From Nostoc sp. UHCC 0926 (GTDB lineage: Bacteria > Cyanobacteriota > Cyanobacteriia > Cyanobacteriales > Nostocaceae), in the NCBI RefSeq assembly GCF_028623165.1, contig NZ_CP117768.1, forward strand, positions 5,336,001 to 5,400,000: a DNA stretch of 64,000 bases. The letters run 5' to 3'. The notes beneath the pieces were generated by a model that did no database searches, was not told where the DNA came from, and saw only the letters and a program-made list of their open reading frames with translations. Both the position numbers and the translations under genes were made by a program. This document shows, piece by piece, positions 53,741 through 62,773 of the stretch (the first letter of the stretch is position 1; each line of letters opens with the position of its first letter).

Positions 53741-54133
53741 GTGGTGAGTGAAGAATGGCAGATTATTTACTACCAGGAGGTAGATGGGACTGAACCAGTT
53801 GGCGAGTTCTTCAATGATCCCTCGCTCACTAAGGGCGAATCGAAGCAGTTTAAATTGCGCCTTTACCTTCTGAAAATTAAAGGATTAGCCTTACTTGTCG
53901 AACGTTCAGATATCTTAGACAAAATAGAGACAGAAGATAAGCTTTATGAATTACGTTTGGATAACACTCGTAACAATATCCGTATCTTTCTGTGTGCTTT
54001 ACCAGGTAAGCGTCTAATTTTGCTGCACGCTTTTAAGAAAAGGGGAGATAAAACTCCACTAAAACAAATTAAGATTGCAGCTAAAAGACGAGATTTTATA
54101 ATAGCGAAGGAGGATAAAACAGATGAGCAATAA
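53741..54133 (+). CDS. RelE/HigB-like toxin (phage Gp49-type)
   Basis: A 130-residue protein matching the Gp49/HigB toxin family: EPVGEFFNDPSLTKGESKQFKLRLYLLK, LYELRLDNTRNNIRIFLCALPGKRLILLHAFKKRGDKTPLKQIK, with the basic and aromatic residues expected for an mRNA interferase. Translation probably starts at the GTG at 53741 behind GAGGAGC. It overlaps the antitoxin gene by 11 bases. In type II systems of this kind the toxin gene comes first (as in higBA). Confidence 0.87.
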   Translation: MVSEEWQIIYYQEVDGTEPVGEFFNDPSLTKGESKQFKLRLYLLKIKGLALLVERSDILDKIETEDKLYELRLDNTRNNIRIFLCALPGKRLILLHAFKKRGDKTPLKQIKIAAKRRDFIIAKEDKTDEQ

Positions 54134-54647
54134 TCCCCATCTAGGCGGCGATGCTTTGGCTTCCTTAAACAAAATTGTCCAAGACATACCAGAGAACCGT
54201 CTCGTCGAGCGTCAAGAGATTTTTCGGCTTGCTTTAACTCAGGCAATGCGAAATGTACGTAAGCGGCTTGGACTTACTCAAAAAGAAATGGGTGAACGGT
54301 TTGGTGTGGGACAAAGTTGGGTATCTAAGTTGGAAGACATCAATCATGATCACACATTTGACTCCGTACTTGCCTACTTAAATGCTTTAGGGGCAGATTT
54401 TGAGGCAGCGATTCTTGTACAAAAGCAGAGGGTTGAAATAATTGCAGCAAATCTGACTGTGGATAAGATAGACGTAGAGGCAGCCATCAACGCAATATTT
54501 GAAGATGCTGAAGACACAGAGCCAGTGAACGAAGTACCAACCCCAGATTTTAACTTAATCTCACCGAAAGAGAGAGAGACATATTCTGAGGCACAGCATG
54601 TTCGGCATCGACAAGGAGGTTCTTGGGGGAGGGATAGTGTGGCATGA
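54123..54647 (+). CDS. XRE-type HTH antitoxin
   Basis: A 174-residue protein. The helix-turn-helix is at about residues 44-95: RKRLGLTQKEMGERFGVGQSWVSKLE and a following helix. The C-terminal 90 residues are acidic and may wrap the toxin; they are longer than in minimal HigA proteins. It should repress the operon through binding upstream of 53741. Its 3' end overlaps the ATPase gene by four bases (ATGA), so the three genes are a single translationally coupled unit. Confidence 0.87.
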   Translation: MSNNPHLGGDALASLNKIVQDIPENRLVERQEIFRLALTQAMRNVRKRLGLTQKEMGERFGVGQSWVSKLEDINHDHTFDSVLAYLNALGADFEAAILVQKQRVEIIAANLTVDKIDVEAAINAIFEDAEDTEPVNEVPTPDFNLISPKERETYSEAQHVRHRQGGSWGRDSVA

Positions 54648-56338
54648 AGACAATTACTTTTTATTCGTATAAAGGTGGTGTTGGTAGAACACTGGCCGCA
54701 GCAAATTTTGCACTTTATCTAGCTAAACTGGGTCGAAAAACTGTTTTAGTAGATTTTGACCTTGAAGCACCAGGTTTAGACGCAAAGTTTGCCCAGTTTT
54801 CTAGATTTGAATTACCAGCTGAGCAAAAAGGACTCCTCGATTACATCCTAGATTATCAGCAACAAAATACTGATCCAGGAAGCATTGATCAAATAAGCCT
54901 TCAGATACCAATTCCTTCAAAACAAACTTCACCCTTGTGGCTCATTCCAGCAGGGCAGTATCTCTCCGATGAGTATTACAGAAAGCTGACTGAGCTTAAC
55001 TGGAATTTATTATTCTCTAAAAAACGTGATGGAGTTGCGTTTTTTCAACAGTTTCTTGCCCGGATTGAAAAAGAATTACAGGCAGATTTTGTGATTATAG
55101 ACTCCCGCACAGGCATTACCGAAATAGCAGGTATTTGTACACAGCAACTACCTGATGAAGTTGTCATGCTGTCTCCTTTAAGTTCAGAAAGTATCAAAGT
55201 AAGCAAGCATATTAAGCGACTGATTGAGCAAAGTGCAGTAGCCAAAGCGCTTGGAAAGTCAATCGATGTTAAAGTTGTTGTATCACGCGTACCAAAACCT
55301 AAAGATTTAGACAGCTTTAAGCAAAGATGTTGCCAAATTTTTGAAACAGATGAGACTAAACTGTTCTTTTTGTTTTCCTGTGAGAATTTAGAACAAGAAG
55401 AGTTTTTGGCAATTGCTGATCCTGATAGTAATAAGGAACTACTAAACAACTATGTGCGACTCTTTTATGGATTGAATTTAGAACTTTCTAGTGAAAATAT
55501 TCGGGCTGAAATTGAGAAAATAGGTAGTCGCTTGCTCTTTTCATCTTCACTTGAAAAGTTAGAGAAGAATGTTTTAGAGCTAGTTGCACTCTATCCGCAT
55601 CCAGATGTATATCGTACTGCTATGCGGTTCTTTCGGTTAAGGGAGAATATAGAAAAATTAAGGTCTTTTGGTTGGGAACTCCTTGAGCTATTACCAACTG
55701 ACCAAGAAGCACAACAAATTCTTGCAGAAAGCTATTTATCTGAGCGGAAGCTTGATAAACAAGATAAGAAAAAAGCTGTGCGTGTCATCGATCCCCTATG
55801 GCAAAGGGAAGAACTTAACTCAGAACAAGCTGTACGCTACGCAGATATATTGGAAGATATAGAAGAATATTCTAAAAGTTTTGATGTTGTTTTTCCTTTG
55901 TGTGATGATCAAGAACTTGATGACGATATCCAAATCCAAGCAAAATTGATTGCAGCGAGAACAGCTTTGAAGTTAGGCCAAACTGAGATTGCAGCCAGAT
56001 TAATTCCAGATATTCCTCCGAAGCAGCTAGGAGGTTCGCTCATATTTTTAGCAATAGAAACTTTGAAAGATAATGGAGATTTGGAAGGTGCATTTGAGTC
56101 AGCTAAACAGTTTATACGCCGAGAGTACAATCCTACCGTTATAGAGCAAGCAGCTAGTTTGGCTTACCAGTTAAATCGTGTGAAAGAGCTAGAAGACGCA
56201 ATACGTTCACTTGCAAAATTCCGTACCTTAAAGGACGAGAGTTTTTACCAAAACTTAAAGGACTGCGGATTATCTGAACTAGCACGTGAATTACAAAAGT
56301 CATCCTATAAGTATTCATCGGGTCAGAATATTAAATAA
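54644..56338 (+). CDS. ParA/MinD-like ATPase of KGGVGR type with helical-repeat C-terminus
   Basis: A 564-residue protein. N-terminus MKTITFYSYKGGVGRTLAAANF is a deviant Walker A of the MinD/ParA class in which Lys of the usual GKT is Arg (KGGVGRT). VLVDFDLEAPGLDAKF is the switch I/Walker A' region and DFVIIDSRTGITEIAG is Walker B. After about residue 270 the protein becomes all-helical with TPR-like character (EKLRSFGWELLELLPTDQEAQQILAESYLSE). Coupled to the toxin and antitoxin genes by an ATGA overlap. KGGVGR ATPases recur in predicted conflict systems; its target is unknown. Confidence 0.85.
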   Translation: MKTITFYSYKGGVGRTLAAANFALYLAKLGRKTVLVDFDLEAPGLDAKFAQFSRFELPAEQKGLLDYILDYQQQNTDPGSIDQISLQIPIPSKQTSPLWLIPAGQYLSDEYYRKLTELNWNLLFSKKRDGVAFFQQFLARIEKELQADFVIIDSRTGITEIAGICTQQLPDEVVMLSPLSSESIKVSKHIKRLIEQSAVAKALGKSIDVKVVVSRVPKPKDLDSFKQRCCQIFETDETKLFFLFSCENLEQEEFLAIADPDSNKELLNNYVRLFYGLNLELSSENIRAEIEKIGSRLLFSSSLEKLEKNVLELVALYPHPDVYRTAMRFFRLRENIEKLRSFGWELLELLPTDQEAQQILAESYLSERKLDKQDKKKAVRVIDPLWQREELNSEQAVRYADILEDIEEYSKSFDVVFPLCDDQELDDDIQIQAKLIAARTALKLGQTEIAARLIPDIPPKQLGGSLIFLAIETLKDNGDLEGAFESAKQFIRREYNPTVIEQAASLAYQLNRVKELEDAIRSLAKFRTLKDESFYQNLKDCGLSELARELQKSSYKYSSGQNIK

Positions 56339-56403
56339 CCAATCTAAAAAATCTTGTAAAAGTGTCATCATAGTTAAGGTAAAAACATTCTGGAGATAAG
56401 ACA

Positions 56404-57000
56404 ACGGTTTACGCACGCCCTTTAGCACGGTTAATTGAGCAATTGCAACGCTTGCCAGGGGTTGGTCCTAAATCTGCCCAACGACTGGCTTTGCATATTT
56501 TGAAGCGACCAGAAGCAGAAGTAGAAGCTTTAGCACAAGCTTTAATTGAGGCAAAAAAGCAGATAGGCTTGTGTTCTGTTTGCTTTCACTTATCTGCTGA
56601 ACCTGTTTGTGAAATTTGCCGCAATCCCAACCGTGACAACAACACTATCTGTGTCGTAGCAGATCCTCGCGATGTGATTGCGCTGGAAAAAACCCGCGAA
56701 TACAAAGGCAAATATCACGTTTTGGGTGGGGTGATTTCCCCAATTGATGGAATTGGGCCAGAACAGTTGACTATACTGGCTTTGCAGCGGCGGGTGAGTC
56801 AGCAAAAACCTCAAGAAGTGATTCTGGCAATTAGTCCGAGTGTGGAAGGGGAGACTACGACACTGTATGTCGGTCAGCTACTGAAACCATTTACTAAGGT
56901 GACGCGGATTGCCTTTGGTTTGCCTGTAGGTGGTGATTTGGAGTACGCCGACGAAGTGACCCTGGCCAGGGCATTGGAAGGACGCCGGGAGTTAGATTAG
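56404..57000 (+). CDS. recR: Recombination protein RecR, no standard start codon
   Basis: A 198-residue RecR. Family marks: RLPGVGPKSAQRLALHIL (HhH), the zinc finger CSVCFHLSAEPVCEIC, and the Toprim region ICVVADPRDVIALEKTREYKGKYHVLGG ... GDLEYADEVTLARALEGR. Homology starts at VYARPLARLIEQL (the E. coli MQTSPLLTQLMEAL region), preceded by an ACG at 56404 with GGAG nine bases upstream where an ATG would be expected. The first standard start in frame is the TTG at 56443 (LQRLPG), which would cut 13 residues. RecR loads RecA at gaps with RecO. Confidence 0.93.
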   Translation, partial: TVYARPLARLIEQLQRLPGVGPKSAQRLALHILKRPEAEVEALAQALIEAKKQIGLCSVCFHLSAEPVCEICRNPNRDNNTICVVADPRDVIALEKTREYKGKYHVLGGVISPIDGIGPEQLTILALQRRVSQQKPQEVILAISPSVEGETTTLYVGQLLKPFTKVTRIAFGLPVGGDLEYADEVTLARALEGRRELD

Positions 57001-57343
57001 GCTTAATTAAAAGTTATAAACTTTAGATTCAAGCCTTCTCCACTCCTTAGTGTTGGTGACTCAATTTTGGATTTTAGATTTTAGATAAGAATTCAGCACT
57101 CAGGAGGAGGCAGTGCGCCCTTGCGGTTCCCTGACTTGTACTCCTACGGGGAAGCAAGCTACGCGCAGCGTCTCCCTTAGGAGAAGCAACTGCGTTCAGA
57201 AGTCAGAATTTATAGAAGGTTTAATATCACAAGTAAATTCATGAGTAAAGTAAATTAGCTCCTGATTCTTCCACTATTGTGACTGCTGAATTCTTCCGAT
57301 TTTAGATTGACCTTATGAATTATTTTGACTAAGTTTCAAAGGA
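57001..57343. other. Intergenic region between converging genes
   Basis: Contains a short AT-rich array near 57065-57085 and a GC-rich palindromic cluster around 57110-57190 (CTACGCGCAGCGTCTCCC, with complementary parts). No gene seen. Confidence 0.5.
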
Positions 57344-60300
57344 TTAATTTGGCTTACCCGTAATCGTGAATGCTGCCCAGTAGTAAGGATGATTATAAAG
57401 ATTTTTATCTGATGCCATTTTACTATTTCTATATAGTTGTGTCGCTAAATAAGTTTGAATTCGCAATTCCTCAGGATGCAGATTATTCAAGATATCTTCA
57501 TACCATTTTGTCAGTTCTCCAGCAGTTAGTTCTTTCAGCCATCGTGTTGCTTCAGCTAAGGCAGTAACTGCTGATTTATTAAGCTGTAATCGTCGGTAAA
57601 ACTCTATCATGACCAAGGCACTAGCTGAAGATTCTACACTCCAAAGAGTACTCACTACATGAGGAACGCCCTGACTCACAAAACCACTAACTAAACTCAC
57701 ATATTCGCTGCTGATAGTGTGGTTGCTAGTACTTAAATTTTCACAAGCAGAGAGGGTAATAAGGTTGTAACTTGCTAGATTTTGTTGGTAGATTTCATCT
57801 AAAGTAAGTTTATCTTCACCTGCTAATGCTAATTCTGACTTTTTAGGTTCAGCTAAATTATTAGTGACATGACCCGTAAAATGAAATATGTTGTAATTAT
57901 CAAATAAGGCGTTTTCGACAATATTTTTCGTAGCTTCAGACCCCTGAATTCGTTGAATATTATTGAACATCTGGCTTACAATTTCAGACTCAAGTTTGGC
58001 AAATTTTAGTGTGGCATAACCTGCACTTTCAGGATGTTCAACACTGAGCAATAACTGATTTTGCCACTGCCAATTCTCTTCAGTTTCTATTGATAAACCT
58101 ATTTGGGCACTAGGCAGATAGGTGACAGTGAAATTTGATTCCACATTCGGCAATTCTTCCTGGGATGGAGAAGAGAGATGGAAAAGGGTATGAATGGGCA
58201 ATCTGTACAAGTCACGGTGAGGAATTAAAACCAGTTGGGTGATGCCTTCGAGTTCCTGTGCAATTGTGCAAATATTCAGGATGTCATACAGTTGCACTAG
58301 CTTCTGTTCCATATCAACTCGCCAAGAATGCTGGCTTTTACTTTCTTTGTCTTGAGCCGTGCTGCGATATTCTTGGTATTGTTGATGCCAATCTTCTAGC
58401 CAACTTTCAAATTCAATTAGGCGTTGCACTGCTTCGGGTAGCGGCAATTCATTTAGACGGATAGCGTCTTCTCCTAAAGGTATTGCCCCAGGATCTTGCA
58501 TGGGTGTAAACAGGAGGATCGGTGATGGCGCTTGGTCTTTGAGAATAAATGTGTGTAGGGCGACTGGACTAATATGCCAGTAAATAATTGCTGTTGTGGG
58601 ATTGAATAGTTGTTGAATTGCGCCATAATCAGGTGAGTAAATCTGATCATTCCAGCCAGAAAGTAGCCAGTTTAAACAAGCATTTTTGCCTTGTTCGGCA
58701 ATTTCCCAGGCTTCAACTAAATCACCAGACTCTACAGCTAAATCAACTGCCAACTGCTTAAAGCCTGTAAATTTCAAAGCTAGCTGTTTTTTACTTTCGT
58801 CAGAGCGAGTTTCTTCACTCAGTAATTGTCGCAATAAATCTGTGCCGCGTTGTTGTAATTCTTGAACTTGTGTTGTTTGTCCCAAACCCATCAGCACTTT
58901 GCTTAGAGATTGCAAAACCTCTAGGTGCAACTGGGGAAAATATTCTAGTGTCAGGGTTAACAGCGCCTGATGATACTCAGATGCAGCTTTGCGCCAATAA
59001 TCACGGGTATTGGTATGTTTTTTGCCCTGGTCGTAGTAAGTATTAGCGATCGCAACATGCAATCTGCCCCAACCTTCTGGGTGGGTATCTGTCCGCAGAT
59101 GCTTTAATCCTTCTTCGTAGCTGGCTAATTTTCCTTCGTAGCCGCCCTGTTGTAAGGCGGGATTTGTTGCTGTTATACTACTCGATAAATTCAGCAATCC
59201 GTCAGCATTCACTAAATTACCGACGGCAGTTCCACGACCAATCCAAGCTTCCCAATAGTCTTGTTTAATTTGCAAAGCGTTATCATAACAGGCGATCGCT
59301 TCAGCAAATTGTTCTAAATAAAACAGTGCTACTGCCTGATTATACCAAGCTAAGTGGAAGTCGGGTTTAATGGCGATCGCTTGTTGATAGGAGGCGATCG
59401 CTTCAATGCGGCGTCCTAAGTTGTCTAACGCTATACCCCGGTTGTACCAAGCTAAGTAGAAGTCGGCTTGAACTGAAAGTGCTTTATCCCAGGAGGCGAT
59501 CGCTTCTGACCACCTTCCTAAATTAAACAGGACTACACCCCGGTCTATCCAAACTTCGTGGTAGTCTGGGTCAATTTCTAGCGCTTTGTCGTAAGATATA
59601 ATTGCCTCTACAAATTGTTCACTTACAGCTAGGGCTATGCCTCGGTGATACCAGTTTTCCTGGTCTTCTGGTTCCAGATGCAGCGCTTGGTCATAACTAG
59701 AAATAGCTTCCGGTAGCCAACCTAACTTCAGCAGCGCCAAACCTTTGCTAGACCAAGCTTCTTGGTAGTCTGGCTTAATTTCTATGGCTTTGTCAAAAGA
59801 AGCGATCGCTTCTTCAAAGTATCCTAATTCTCCGAGAGTTCCACCCCGGTTGTACCAAGCTTTGTAGTAGTCGGGTTTCAGTTCTGTGGCGGTTTCGTAA
59901 GATGCGATCGCTTCATCAAAACGTTCTAAATGAAACAGCGTCAAGCCTCGGTTAAACCAATATTCGGAAAATTCTGGTTGCAGTTCGATGGCTTGGTCAT
60001 AAGATGCGATCGCGCTTAACAAATCACCTGTTTTAGCTTGGCTTAGACCTTGGTAAAACCACGTTTGAGCCTGGGTAATCGGATTATCGCTATGTCGCTC
60101 AATAATACCAGGGGAATTGCTGCTTTGAACTGCCAAGTTAGAAGCAAGTTGCTGGACTAAATTGGTACTTTGATCCAACCTCACCCACAACTCATCTAAG
60201 GTATTAGCTACATTTGGCTCTAAATTGGTCAAAGTGTTATCCCAGGTTTCCACTGAGTCAGACGTTGCCAATTCAGTTCTTTGTCTAGTAGAAAGGAGAT

Positions 60301-61204
60301 TTGCTGGTGTTTTAGTTGAAGTAACTCTCTCTTCATTACCGAACCTCAGTTCGGCTAATGAGGTGATTGAATCTTCCGCTGCCGGGAGAGGGAGATTTTC
60401 TCTGATTGTGGCTTGGGCATCTTCTCGTTCATACTTCAATACCAGTTCCTCTAAATTCTCGGTCAATCTTTCCTCAAAAGAGGCATTTTCAGGCGCTGGC
60501 GTTATTGCTTCAACATCTGGAAGATCATATTCCCATAACTGCTCACCTAAGCTACGGATTAGCTCTTGCCCAGGTGTAGTTGGGAGAATTTCTTCTGTGG
60601 TTTCTACGACATTTTGCTCATCATCCTCCCATAACTGCTCGCCCAAATTGCGGATCAGTTCTTGCCCTGGAGTAGTTTCTATTACATTTCGCTGATCATA
60701 TTCCCATAACTGTTCGCCTAAATTGCGGATCAGTTCTTGCCCAGGAGTGGTTTCTGTGCCATCTTGCCCCTGATTCTCCTCATACTCTATCTGTGTAGGT
60801 AGGTTTTGCATCAGCCGGATGCCAATGTCATAGGCAACGTCTCCAATTCTGCCAATACCAAGTTCCCCCAATTGCACCATCTGTGTTGCTAACAGAGGAT
60901 TCGGGGTCGGTGAAGCTAACAAGCTTTCACCAAACATCACCAACCAATTTATCCAGCGTTCAGCCGAAATGCGATTTTCGACCCGTTGCAGATACTTCAA
61001 TGCCCACTGTTGTCCTCGTGCTTGATGCACGCCTTCTAGCAATTGGATAAACAATTGTTCCAGATCCGCATCGGTTAGTTCTGGTAGTATCTCCACCAGA
61101 TTGTGTCTTCTCCCACGCTTGAGAGAACTAGTCTGCTTACTTTTAATGAGGCGCTTTAAAAACCTTTTAAGCGACTGTGATATCCGCCTGAGCATCTGCC
61201 ACAC
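57344..61204 (-). CDS. TPR-CHAT caspase-like protein (1286 residues)
   Basis: Domain order: an N-terminal helical module (1-140: LTDADLEQLFIQLLEGVHQARG, ERWINWLVMFGESLLASPTPNP, VQLGELGIGRIGDVAYDIG); a TTPGQELIRNLGEQLWEYD motif repeated three times (about 152-230); a disordered linker; eight regular 34-residue TPRs (379-650); a helical segment; and a C-terminal CHAT peptidase domain with His1112 in HFTGH and Cys1154 in ITLSACEN. CHAT proteases are caspase relatives; HetF of Nostoc, needed for heterocyst patterning, has this TPR/CHAT type. The N-terminal module is shared with the upstream gene at 61367. No signal peptide or membrane segment. Confidence 0.92.
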   Translation of the reverse strand: MWQMLRRISQSLKRFLKRLIKSKQTSSLKRGRRHNLVEILPELTDADLEQLFIQLLEGVHQARGQQWALKYLQRVENRISAERWINWLVMFGESLLASPTPNPLLATQMVQLGELGIGRIGDVAYDIGIRLMQNLPTQIEYEENQGQDGTETTPGQELIRNLGEQLWEYDQRNVIETTPGQELIRNLGEQLWEDDEQNVVETTEEILPTTPGQELIRSLGEQLWEYDLPDVEAITPAPENASFEERLTENLEELVLKYEREDAQATIRENLPLPAAEDSITSLAELRFGNEERVTSTKTPANLLSTRQRTELATSDSVETWDNTLTNLEPNVANTLDELWVRLDQSTNLVQQLASNLAVQSSNSPGIIERHSDNPITQAQTWFYQGLSQAKTGDLLSAIASYDQAIELQPEFSEYWFNRGLTLFHLERFDEAIASYETATELKPDYYKAWYNRGGTLGELGYFEEAIASFDKAIEIKPDYQEAWSSKGLALLKLGWLPEAISSYDQALHLEPEDQENWYHRGIALAVSEQFVEAIISYDKALEIDPDYHEVWIDRGVVLFNLGRWSEAIASWDKALSVQADFYLAWYNRGIALDNLGRRIEAIASYQQAIAIKPDFHLAWYNQAVALFYLEQFAEAIACYDNALQIKQDYWEAWIGRGTAVGNLVNADGLLNLSSSITATNPALQQGGYEGKLASYEEGLKHLRTDTHPEGWGRLHVAIANTYYDQGKKHTNTRDYWRKAASEYHQALLTLTLEYFPQLHLEVLQSLSKVLMGLGQTTQVQELQQRGTDLLRQLLSEETRSDESKKQLALKFTGFKQLAVDLAVESGDLVEAWEIAEQGKNACLNWLLSGWNDQIYSPDYGAIQQLFNPTTAIIYWHISPVALHTFILKDQAPSPILLFTPMQDPGAIPLGEDAIRLNELPLPEAVQRLIEFESWLEDWHQQYQEYRSTAQDKESKSQHSWRVDMEQKLVQLYDILNICTIAQELEGITQLVLIPHRDLYRLPIHTLFHLSSPSQEELPNVESNFTVTYLPSAQIGLSIETEENWQWQNQLLLSVEHPESAGYATLKFAKLESEIVSQMFNNIQRIQGSEATKNIVENALFDNYNIFHFTGHVTNNLAEPKKSELALAGEDKLTLDEIYQQNLASYNLITLSACENLSTSNHTISSEYVSLVSGFVSQGVPHVVSTLWSVESSASALVMIEFYRRLQLNKSAVTALAEATRWLKELTAGELTKWYEDILNNLHPEELRIQTYLATQLYRNSKMASDKNLYNHPYYWAAFTITGKPN

Positions 61205-61366
61205 TCTTGGATTTTGTTTTTCTAGATTGTAGCCATCGTTGTGTTAAAAAAATCAACAATTACGTAAAAACTAATTAGATCCGGATAGCGCATCCGTAGC
61301 AGGTTAGCAAAAAATATACAAAACTTCAAGAGTACAGCATTACAACGTTACAATTCCCAGATTCAA

Positions 61367-62062
61367 CTAATTTTCTGTTTGCTCTACAGTCGATTCACCA
61401 GCAGGATACAATTGATTAATCAATGCCTGCACAAGCACTTGGGGATCATCTGTCTCAACGGCAAGCTGTTGAGCAATCTGCTGGCGTAAGCTTTCATCCT
61501 CCTGCAACATTACAAACAACTGTTCTAGAGTGACAGTTTGGTATTCTCCCTCTGGGAGGTTCTCTGGCGCATCTGCTGACTCTAATATTGGGGCGGTTGG
61601 CTCAGATGGCATCGTGCTAACAGCATCTGGCCCTTCATATTCCCAAATTGGTTCACCTTGATTGCGTGTCAACAACTGCATCCCGATACTATAGGCAACA
61701 TCTCCAATTTCTCCGATGCCCAACTCACCCAGTTGCACCAACCGCGCAGCTATTTCATTATTGGGTGTAGGTGATGCTAGCAATCTTTCACCAAAGCGCC
61801 CTAACCATTTAACCCAGTCTTCAGTTGTAATCCGATGTTCAATATTATGCAGCCATTTTTGGGCCCATGCTTCCCCTCGTGCTTGATGTACTCCTTGCAA
61901 CAGTTCGGTGAACAGAAATTCCAGATCCGTATCGCTTAGGGGTGGTGCTGGTTCTTTTTCCATATTCCCCCTAGATTTTGAGGCAGTCTGTTTTCCACCA
62001 AACAAGCTCTGAAAAAGCTTTTTGAGCCATTGAAATAGCCGCTTGAGCATCTGCTGCACCAT
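61367..62062 (-). CDS. Short partner protein sharing the N-terminal module of the CHAT protein
   Basis: A 231-residue protein, 160 bases upstream of the CHAT gene on the same strand. Residues 1-140 align residue by residue with the start of the CHAT protein: the basic-amphipathic MLKRLFQWLKKLFQ start, LSDTDLEFLFTELLQGVHQARGE, GRFGERLLASPTPNN and VQLGELGIGEIGDVAYSIG. It has one copy of the motif that is triplicated in the large protein (GEPIWEYEGPDAV). The C-terminus is acidic and helical (LFVMLQEDESLRQQIAQQL). No catalytic residues. It is probably a tandem duplicate and may act as inhibitor, adaptor or substrate of the CHAT protein. Confidence 0.85.
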   Translation of the reverse strand: MVQQMLKRLFQWLKKLFQSLFGGKQTASKSRGNMEKEPAPPLSDTDLEFLFTELLQGVHQARGEAWAQKWLHNIEHRITTEDWVKWLGRFGERLLASPTPNNEIAARLVQLGELGIGEIGDVAYSIGMQLLTRNQGEPIWEYEGPDAVSTMPSEPTAPILESADAPENLPEGEYQTVTLEQLFVMLQEDESLRQQIAQQLAVETDDPQVLVQALINQLYPAGESTVEQTEN

Positions 62063-62132
62063 CGAATATTGCTTATCCTAAAATTGTAGCGATCGCACTG
62101 GACTATGGCGCTAGTTCAGTCAATAAAATGTA
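62063..62132. promoter_or_regulatory. Likely promoter region of the CHAT cluster
   Basis: A 70-bp stretch between the start of the partner gene and the TATAGC repeat; includes a GCGATCGC-like site (TAGCGATCGCAC). No operator is recognisable. The promoter would overlap the MITE at 62133. Confidence 0.3.
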
Positions 62133-62239
62133 TATAGCGGTTCCCATTCAGATGCGGTACAGCATTATATCGCCAGGTGTAGGGGCACGGCAATGCCGTG
62201 CCCCTACGGGTGTACCTCACATAAGCGAGAACCGCTATA
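62133..62239. repeat. TATAGCGGTTC miniature inverted-repeat element with internal hairpin
   Basis: A 107-bp element with perfect 11-bp inverted ends, TATAGCGGTTC and GAACCGCTATA. Inside is a strong 14-bp hairpin at 62179-62207 (arm GTAGGGGCACGGCA). The termini resemble those of the element at 27576. It is non-coding. Confidence 0.85.
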
Positions 62240-62264
62240 GACAGAAAATCTCTTTTTTACTCTA

Positions 62265-62303
62265 GGGCATTGGGCATTGGGCATTGGGCATTGGGCATTG
62301 GGC
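62265..62303. repeat. GGGCATT heptanucleotide tandem repeat
   Basis: Five perfect copies of GGGCATT followed by a partial one, a short tandem repeat of the Nostoc STRR kind. The same unit occurs singly upstream of ycf3 and near 47925. Confidence 0.95.
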
Positions 62304-62516
62304 AGAGGAGAAAGACTTACTGCAATTTTCCCTCTGCTCCCCTGCACCGCTGCTTCCCCTGCTTGCCTCAACAAATAACTAAACTCAGTGCCATTCGGCT
62401 TTAGCCTTTACTACAAACCTTTAATTATTCACACTCACTTACTTGAACCAATGGTACTTAACAACGTTGCTTAACATTGGCTCAACTGAGTATAGGCGAT
62501 GTTTAATAATTTAGAC

Positions 62517-62773
62517 TAAGTACAGTTTTGCGTAAAAGCGTAGCGTTTTTAATGCAGGGGAACGCATTAACATTCCAAGGGAATGCATTGGCATTGCATT
62601 GAGACGCATTAATAAGGCAAGCTGACGCATTAACAAGGCGGCCGACGCATTAACAAGGCAAGCCGACGCATTAATAAGGCAAGCCGACGCATTAACAAAG
62701 TAAACCGACGCATTAACAAAGCAAGGTATTGCCAAATTTAATTCGCTACGAATTAGTGAAATGTTGTACTAAG
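62517..62773. repeat. Interspersed repeat with internal 21-bp tandem array (long copy)
   Basis: Its ends match the 123-bp copy at 24369 (CTAAGTACAGTTTTGCG on the left; TTCGCTACGAATTAGTGAAA on the right). Within it, six units of GACGCATTAAYAAGGCAAGCC at 62603-62727 (lengths 21, 20, 21, 21, 21, 21) form a tandem array. There are no spacers. The right end supplies the TAG stop of the next gene. Confidence 0.88.

Noticed and set aside
54123..54647. Reading the XRE gene as part of a restriction-modification controller
   Set aside because: The upstream overlapping gene is a Gp49/HigB-type toxin and no methylase or endonuclease is adjacent.
62603..62727. Regular 21-bp repeats considered as a CRISPR array
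   Set aside because: The units are directly adjacent with no spacers and no cas genes are present; it is a simple tandem array inside an interspersed repeat.
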